Below, piece by piece: positions 7,801 to 10,134 of a stretch of 10,134 nucleotides of DNA. The stretch is from Saccoglossus kowalevskii (taxonomy: Eukaryota; Hemichordata; Enteropneusta; Harrimaniidae). Below the pieces are notes generated by a model, which saw only the letters and a list, made by a program, of their open reading frames with translations, had not been told where the DNA came from and did no database searches. Every line of letters begins with the position of its first letter. Position 1 is the first letter of the stretch. Both the position numbers and the translations under genes were made by a program. The stretch spans positions 79,180 to 89,313 of the forward strand of contig NW_003139847.1 of the NCBI RefSeq assembly GCF_000003605.2, read 5' to 3'.

Positions 7801-8623
7801 CGGGTTACAGGAAATAAAAAAAGGCAAGATCTTTGTACAAATTATGGACGAATAAAATAGCTTATAACATTTTACATCTTGCTCCTGTCTACGATTTTAC
7901 GTTTTTATTTATTTAAATTACATTATTACGAAAATAAAAACAATGAATTATTACAGCTTACGAAAATACCCCTTGCAGACTCTCTTCTAATATTCCTAAA
8001 CACTTTCTAAAACATGCCAGTGATCGTTGTAAACATAATAACAGTTAATCAAACCAGGGTTCCAAATGGGTTCAACTTTCACAATTATCACAACACACTG
8101 GCATGTACTATAGACACACAGTGACATTCATCGTAACCAAACTACGCTGACACATTTGTTTTACTCACTTTCCGTAATATCTGAGACTTATTTGCTGTTA
8201 CTATTAATGTACATAAAGCTCACCAAGTCTCTATGCTTGTATCCATTAGCTGACCCAAGACACCCACAATACAACGCACACCAGACCATTGAATAATCAA
8301 GACAGAATGGACAAAAATTACCCTTCGAGGTAAGACATTGTTTCAGCTACTCCATAAGATTTCCATTAATGCAGACAATCCATGTAAGTCCACGATTGAA
8401 ATCACAACGCTCCATTGGTTTTGTGTCTCGGTCAACATCCAGAACAACGAACACATCATGATGTGTTAACTGTTATATGCATTGCTAACATTATTATTAT
8501 TATTATTATTGACATTATATTCACTTAATCCTTTTTTTTCTTCTTTTATAGCTTGGAAACAGTATATTTAACGATAGATGCCATATCAACACAGATGGCG
8601 ACGTCCGGTACATCCATAAATAG
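2951..8623 (+). CDS. Seven-exon gene for an unrecognised acidic repeat protein (467 aa)
   Basis: I join exons 2951-2953, 3145-3885, 4277-4312, 6453-6644, 6772-6957, 7520-7693 and 8552-8623. All six introns are GT-AG with credible donors (GTAGGT, GTGCGC, GTAAGT, GTGGGT, GTATGC, GTAATG) and pyrimidine-bearing acceptors. Every junction is phase 0 and the frame stays open to TAG. The product has an acidic Ser/Glu N terminus, eight 19-residue repeats (about residues 21-172), a seven-lysine run (200-206), a Cys cluster (227, 234, 235), two related modules with PKA(I/M)VG and GLxNIxLK (about 297-320 and 353-385), and a short C-terminal exon. There is no signal peptide and no known enzymatic domain. 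The K-rich stretch followed by hydrophobic cysteines suggests a membrane-associated cytoplasmic protein; this is inference. LKKT at 382-385 recalls the WH2/thymosin actin-binding motif, but the preceding Gly/Pro-rich sequence does not look like the usual WH2 helix. The 5' end is the least certain part. Confidence 0.6.
3145..3885 (+). CDS. Coding exon 2: acidic 19-aa repeats, polybasic run and Cys cluster
   Basis: This 741-bp exon (247 residues) starts after the acceptor TTTTTGTTGCAG and ends at the donor AAG|GTGCGC. It opens with an acidic Ser/Glu stretch, then eight tandem copies of a 19-residue unit close to DNCDEDVKTNEVSDKLEDS. After the array come another acidic Ser/Thr/Glu stretch, seven consecutive lysines (about residues 200-206) and GGCLSRLFWCCFG with cysteines at about 227, 234 and 235. 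Basic residues beside a short hydrophobic Cys cluster are the usual arrangement of S-palmitoylated peripheral membrane proteins; this is inference, with no homologue recognised. Each repeat keeps one Cys in the first three positions. Antisense open frames here come from the repeat's lack of stops and are not genes. Confidence 0.8.
3202..3657 (+). repeat. Coding minisatellite, 8 x 57 bp
   Basis: Eight head-to-tail 57-bp units start at 3202, 3259, 3316, 3373, 3430, 3487, 3544 and 3601. A partial ninth (GACAATTGC) follows to 3666. The core GACGAAGATGTCAAAACAAA is almost invariant. Units differ mainly in the codons for the last few residues (KLNCS, KLEDS, KLQDS, KLNGS, KFEDS). The junctions of units 1/2 and 4/5 share the same variants (GACAAGTTAAAT then TTGCAACGAAG), which points to a past duplication of a three-unit, 171-bp block. 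Identity at the DNA level, including synonymous sites, shows recent expansion or homogenisation. Confidence 0.95.
4277..4312 (+). CDS. Coding exon 3: 36-bp microexon
   Basis: The acceptor TATTTTTCAG precedes, and the strong donor ATG|GTAAGT follows. Between them are twelve codons, NDGVVTTQPSSM, in phase 0 at both ends. It can therefore be skipped without changing frame. It joins the Cys-cluster exon to the first PKAxVG module and probably encodes a flexible linker. Good splice sites on both sides and matching phase support it despite its size. Confidence 0.6.
4381..4405. repeat. (TTA)n microsatellite 1
   Basis: About eight TTA units with one interruption (ATC). This is the outermost (AAT)n tail of the LINE in its own orientation. 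Confidence 0.85.
4406..4534 (-). repeat. LINE 3'-end copy 1 (129 bp)
   Basis: This is the most diverged of three 129-bp copies. I count four substitutions against the copy attached to the LINE body, including CAC for CAG in TTTATTTCAG. It lies furthest from the body, in tandem orientation. Confidence 0.85.
4535..4601. repeat. (TTA)n microsatellite 2
   Basis: About 22 uninterrupted TTA units lie between LINE 3'-end copies 1 and 2. The purity suggests recent length change. Confidence 0.95.
4602..4730 (-). repeat. LINE 3'-end copy 2 (129 bp)
   Basis: It differs from copy 3 by a single substitution (CCACAGC against CCATAGC), so the duplication is recent or homogenised. On the + strand it begins GTGTTTATTTCAG, a passable cryptic splice acceptor within the host intron. 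Confidence 0.85.
4731..4815. repeat. (TTA)n microsatellite 3
   Basis: About 28 uninterrupted TTA units lie between LINE 3'-end copies 2 and 3. It is the longest simple repeat in the window. Confidence 0.95.
4816..4944 (-). repeat. LINE 3'-end copy 3, continuous with the LINE body
   Basis: This is the copy joined to the reverse transcriptase fragment. On the minus strand its first part continues the coding frame of the LINE (residues near NPIVTT), then runs into an A/T-rich UTR with AATAAA. Confidence 0.85.
4900..5873 (-). pseudogene. Degenerate LINE reverse transcriptase
   Basis: Translation on the minus strand gives FVTFMDASKAFDYVRHDILF (catalytic motif A, first Asp near 5801-5799), then FYADD at 5525-5511 (motif C with the paired catalytic Asp). 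CGRYGK..N..FFNEKKTVCM and LSGRLLDYVTVYKYLGHLI follow, which belong to the thumb and downstream region of animal LINEs. The same frame carries stop codons at 5840-5838, at 5528-5526 (immediately before FYADD) and at 5141-5139. The conserved QGG-containing motif B (DVKQGGISSP, about 5634-5605) is visible only in a shifted frame, so a compensating pair of indels flanks it. The element cannot encode an active enzyme. Confidence 0.9.
6453..6644 (+). CDS. Coding exon 4: acidic segment plus first PKAxVG / GLxNIxLK module
   Basis: This 192-bp exon (64 residues) is phase 0 at both ends. The acceptor is TTCTTCATAG and the donor AAG|GTGGGT. The first half is acidic (LEDDSDEHD). The second half contains KPKAIVG followed by a Gly/Pro/Met-rich spacer and GLGNIELKATGK. 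The same two motifs recur in exon 5, so the exons are probably related by duplication. It begins with ATG, so an internal start is possible, but the acceptor and matching phase favour splicing. Readthrough of the donor hits TAA after nine codons. Confidence 0.75.
6653..6660. promoter_or_regulatory. CRE consensus in intron 4
   Basis: A second full TGACGTCA lies eight bases into intron 4. It is the same core as the palindrome at 414-433 but without extended symmetry. A chance 8-mer match is plausible. Confidence 0.15.
6772..6957 (+). CDS. Coding exon 5: second PKAxVG / GLxNIxLK module
   Basis: This 186-bp exon (62 residues) is phase 0 at both ends, between the acceptor TTTTTAATGCAG and the donor GCG|GTATGC. 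It is laid out like exon 4: an acidic start (NEDDET), a charged stretch, KPKAMVG, a longer Pro/Ala/Leu spacer, then GLSNIKLKKTA. LKKT matches the actin-contact motif of WH2/beta-thymosin proteins, but the upstream residues contain Gly and Pro where WH2 has a helix, so that reading is weak. Near-equal length (64 and 62 residues) and shared motif order support tandem exon duplication. Confidence 0.75.
7262..7370 (+). promoter_or_regulatory. Intronic CCAAT/TATA-like cluster
   Basis: Intron 5 contains CCAAT at about 7264 and 7323, ATTACGTCAT (a CRE-like half site) near 7283-7292, and TTATAAATAT at 7361-7370. The order and spacing could suit an internal promoter, but AT-rich introns give such motifs by chance. 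The downstream exon 6 has no convincing start codon at its head. Confidence 0.12.
7520..7693 (+). CDS. Coding exon 6: Ser/Thr/Pro-rich segment with degenerate module
   Basis: This 174-bp exon (58 residues) is phase 0 at both ends. The acceptor is ACGTTTACAG and the donor CAG|GTAATG. It begins with a low-complexity Ala/Ser/Thr/Pro/Gln stretch, then KSKPMPKATQGGVDNILMKN, which may be a third, diverged copy of the PKA..GLxNIxLK module. It ends with an acidic segment and WKQ (SISDEDIDWKQ). The frame stays open into intron 6 as far as 7855, but the good donor and the matching acceptor at 8551 favour splicing. Confidence 0.7.
7767..7782 (+). repeat. G16 homopolymer
   Basis: Sixteen consecutive G lie in intron 6, about 70 bp after the exon 6 donor. 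Such a run is rare in AT-rich DNA and can form G-quadruplex structure. Its length may also be affected by sequencing error. Confidence 0.9.
8450..8467. repeat. 18-bp perfect palindrome in intron 6
   Basis: AACACATCATGATGTGTT is fully self-complementary over 18 bases with no spacer. It sits about 100 bp upstream of the last exon and just before a (TTA)n tract. It could be a dimeric factor site or a chance palindrome. Confidence 0.5.
8489..8510. repeat. (TTA)n microsatellite in intron 6
   Basis: About seven TTA units. It carries no flanking LINE 3'-end sequence, unlike the tracts in intron 3. Confidence 0.85.
8552..8623 (+). CDS. Coding exon 7: C terminus and stop
   Basis: A strong polypyrimidine acceptor (CTTTTTTTTCTTCTTTTATAG) opens a phase 0 exon of 23 codons ending in TAG. 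It reads LGNSIFNDRCHINTDGDVRYIHK and follows WKQ of exon 6. It has no recognised motif; its single Cys is the only one in the C-terminal part. Good acceptor quality, correct phase and a stop followed by polyadenylation signals support it as the terminal coding exon. Confidence 0.65.
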   Translation, partial: LGNSIFNDRCHINTDGDVRYIHK

Positions 8624-8837
8624 GAACAATAGTTCATATTTTAGCTTAACTGGAGAAAGTACATCTCATGTACACGTGGTTTTCTGAAGTTCCCCTTTTA
8701 CGGTATAACCTTGTAATGACACATTAATATGGGGATATGCTATAACTATTTACAAAAACTTAAAAAACAAACATATTAAAATGCAAAAAAAATATATATA
8801 CAATTATATAAAAAATAAAAAAATAAATGAAAATAAA
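8624..8837 (+). terminator. 3' UTR with polyadenylation signals
   Basis: The sequence after the stop is non-coding and very A-rich from about 8760. AATAAA occurs at 8814-8819, 8822-8827 and 8832-8837. GT/T-rich sequence just downstream (GTTTGTGTTCTTTT, about 8841-8854) fits a cleavage-stimulating element. The transcript probably ends near 8840-8860. Confidence 0.5.
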
Positions 8838-9054
8838 ATCGTTTGTGTTCTTTTACTCTCAAAGCACTGCATCTTTAGTAAGTTCTGCCCTCTATTGATG
8901 ACATTCCTGTGACGTGTGTGGGTGAAAAGCAACAACTTATATCCCGCTGGTTTCCAGAGATAAGTTATGTATTGTATACAATTATACAACCAAAGTATGT
9001 TACTATGATCTCATCAATCATTAGACCAATTTGAAAGGTAAACAAAACTATATG

Positions 9055-9196
9055 TTGCCCGTAAATCAAAGTTTGGTTAACTGTTATTTAAAGTTTGAGT
9101 TACTGAATGTGGACGTTCAACAAAAACTAAAAAGTTTGTTGCCCGTCACTCGAAGTTCTGTTTATTATAATAACTGTTAATTGAACATTGAGTTAC
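9055..9196. repeat. Diverged direct repeat pair
   Basis: Copy 1 (9055-9103) and copy 2 (9139-9196) both run TTGCCCGT, then a TCAAAGTT/TCGAAGTT block, AACTGTTA, and GAGTTAC at the end. Copy 2 carries about 9 extra bases. They look like an old tandem duplication or two fragments of one repeat. Confidence 0.5.
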
Positions 9197-9481
9197 AATT
9201 TCGGCATGGTTTTACAAAAGTGGGTGTGGTTTCAAAAATATGAGAGTTGTTGTTGAGGGCGCTGTATTGTAGATTGATCTCATTCTGTGAATTCAAAGAA
9301 TGAATAGTTGATGACATTTTAATATTGAATAGATCGCCTTTTCAAGAAAGGACATAAAGTAAATAATAGATTGGGTATCTCACCTTGTGCAAGGCGTAGA
9401 ACATTGTATTGTTATACCACACAGCTGTATTCTTAGTGCTACTTTAATGTTCAAATGAAATGCACCATGGGAGTTATGGCA

Positions 9482-9497
9482 ATATATATATATATAT
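9482..9497. repeat. (AT)8 dinucleotide repeat
   Basis: Eight AT units in a row; a plain microsatellite. Confidence 0.85.
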
Positions 9498-9746
9498 TGT
9501 AGAGCTACATTTGTAAAAGTATTGATGTCTTAGTCTAACATGGTTTAAAGAGTGTTAAATGTGATATTGTTCCGGCTAGATATTTCAAGATATATACATC
9601 AAAGATGGTACAATGTAGAGTCGAAAGGGGTGACATTTGTGGCCAGAAACATAGATTCTCCCACAATCCAATGTGCTCTTGTGATGGAAATCACAAGCAT
9701 GAGGTTTGACCTGGGTACGACTTTGTTTATATAAGACCCATATATC

Positions 9747-9760
9747 TCATGCATGCATGA
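9747..9760. repeat. 14-bp palindrome
   Basis: TCATGCATGCATGA is perfectly self-complementary and contains nested GCATGC. No function can be assigned. Confidence 0.4.
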
Positions 9761-10134
9761 TACGACAACTATCACCTTTAAATCACAGCACCTCTTAGAG
9801 GAACTGTGCTTAAAACATGACAAGTTTCTTATTATTATACCATACTGTATCTACTGATGATGTAAGTACTATATTAAAGTTACTACCATATAACAATTAC
9901 ATACCCATCTTTACTTTTGCACAAATTTTATATTTGGGACCAAAGCGACTCTCGCTAGTTATAAAATCTTGTTACCAGACATTGATTAAAACTTCACTTG
10001 GGCACAATAAAACAATGTTACATTATTCATCAGATGTGTTAATGATGTGAAAAATACTCAAATACTTGTACAATAGTTCTCTTTATGGTGATTGTGTTGG
10101 CTTTGAAGAAGGTTGTTTAGTTTACACATTACAG

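Larger units (their letters stand above)
8860..10134. other. Downstream non-coding region
   Basis: No gene can be supported. Open frames at 9552-9734 and 9817-10050 have no motif or protein-like composition, and no splice-consistent model was found. The region contains a diverged direct repeat (9055-9196), an (AT)8 tract (9482-9497) and a 14-bp palindrome (9747-9760). The window ends in TTTACACATTACAG, which looks like a splice acceptor, so an exon of another gene could begin just beyond the edge. Confidence 0.5.

Noticed and set aside
7394-7855. Unspliced 153-codon ORF over exon 6
   Set aside because: It lacks a true ATG at its start, and strong acceptor and donor sites inside it match the phase of neighbouring exons. 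The downstream part includes the G16 run and looks intronic.
8804-8989. Minus-strand 61-codon frame near the polyadenylation signals
   Set aside because: It is low-complexity antisense of the A-rich 3' UTR, with no supporting features.
9817-10050. 77-codon + strand frame near the right edge
   Set aside because: It shows no motif, signal or splice context; AT-rich chance frame.
1-10134. tRNA, rRNA or other structured RNA genes
   Set aside because: I looked for tRNA A/B-box patterns (GGTTCGANTCC-like) and found no credible cloverleaf. The hairpins noted are too short to support an RNA gene.

Overview
The window looks like animal (metazoan) nuclear DNA, probably from a marine invertebrate. It is AT-rich with microsatellites, it carries one multi-exon gene with canonical GT-AG introns, and it holds a decayed non-LTR (LINE) retrotransposon lying inside an intron. 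There is no operon-like ORF packing and no prokaryotic signal. I cannot name the phylum from the sequence alone.

Layout. Positions 1 to about 2700 are non-coding as far as I can tell. They hold a 20-bp perfect palindrome centred on a CRE (TGACGTCA), a few short inverted repeats, T-rich and TATT microsatellites, and one weak possible antisense exon pair. Positions 2714-2803 form a compact CpG-rich patch that probably marks the promoter or 5' UTR of the gene. From 2951 to 8623 on the + strand I reconstruct one gene of seven coding exons: 2951-2953, 3145-3885, 4277-4312, 6453-6644, 6772-6957, 7520-7693 and 8552-8623. Every junction is phase 0 and the product is 467 residues. I do not recognise the family.

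The predicted protein has an acidic Ser/Glu/Asp-rich N terminus containing eight near-identical 19-residue repeats. A lysine run and a short hydrophobic cysteine cluster follow, which together look like a polybasic plus palmitoyl membrane anchor. Next come two or three exon-encoded modules sharing PKA(I/M)VG and GLxNIxLK motifs, and last a short C-terminal exon. The stop is followed by several AATAAA signals near 8814-8837.

Intron 3 (4313-6452) contains a 5'-truncated LINE on the minus strand, about 5880 down to 4381. Its reverse transcriptase shows the FMDASKAFD and FYADD motifs but is broken by three stop codons and an internal frameshift pair. Its 3' end is present three times, as 129-bp copies separated by long (TTA)n tracts. 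Positions 8840-10134 are non-coding, with a diverged direct repeat and a TA microsatellite. The most noteworthy item is the unrecognised repeat protein, with its recently expanded coding minisatellite and fully symmetric exon structure.
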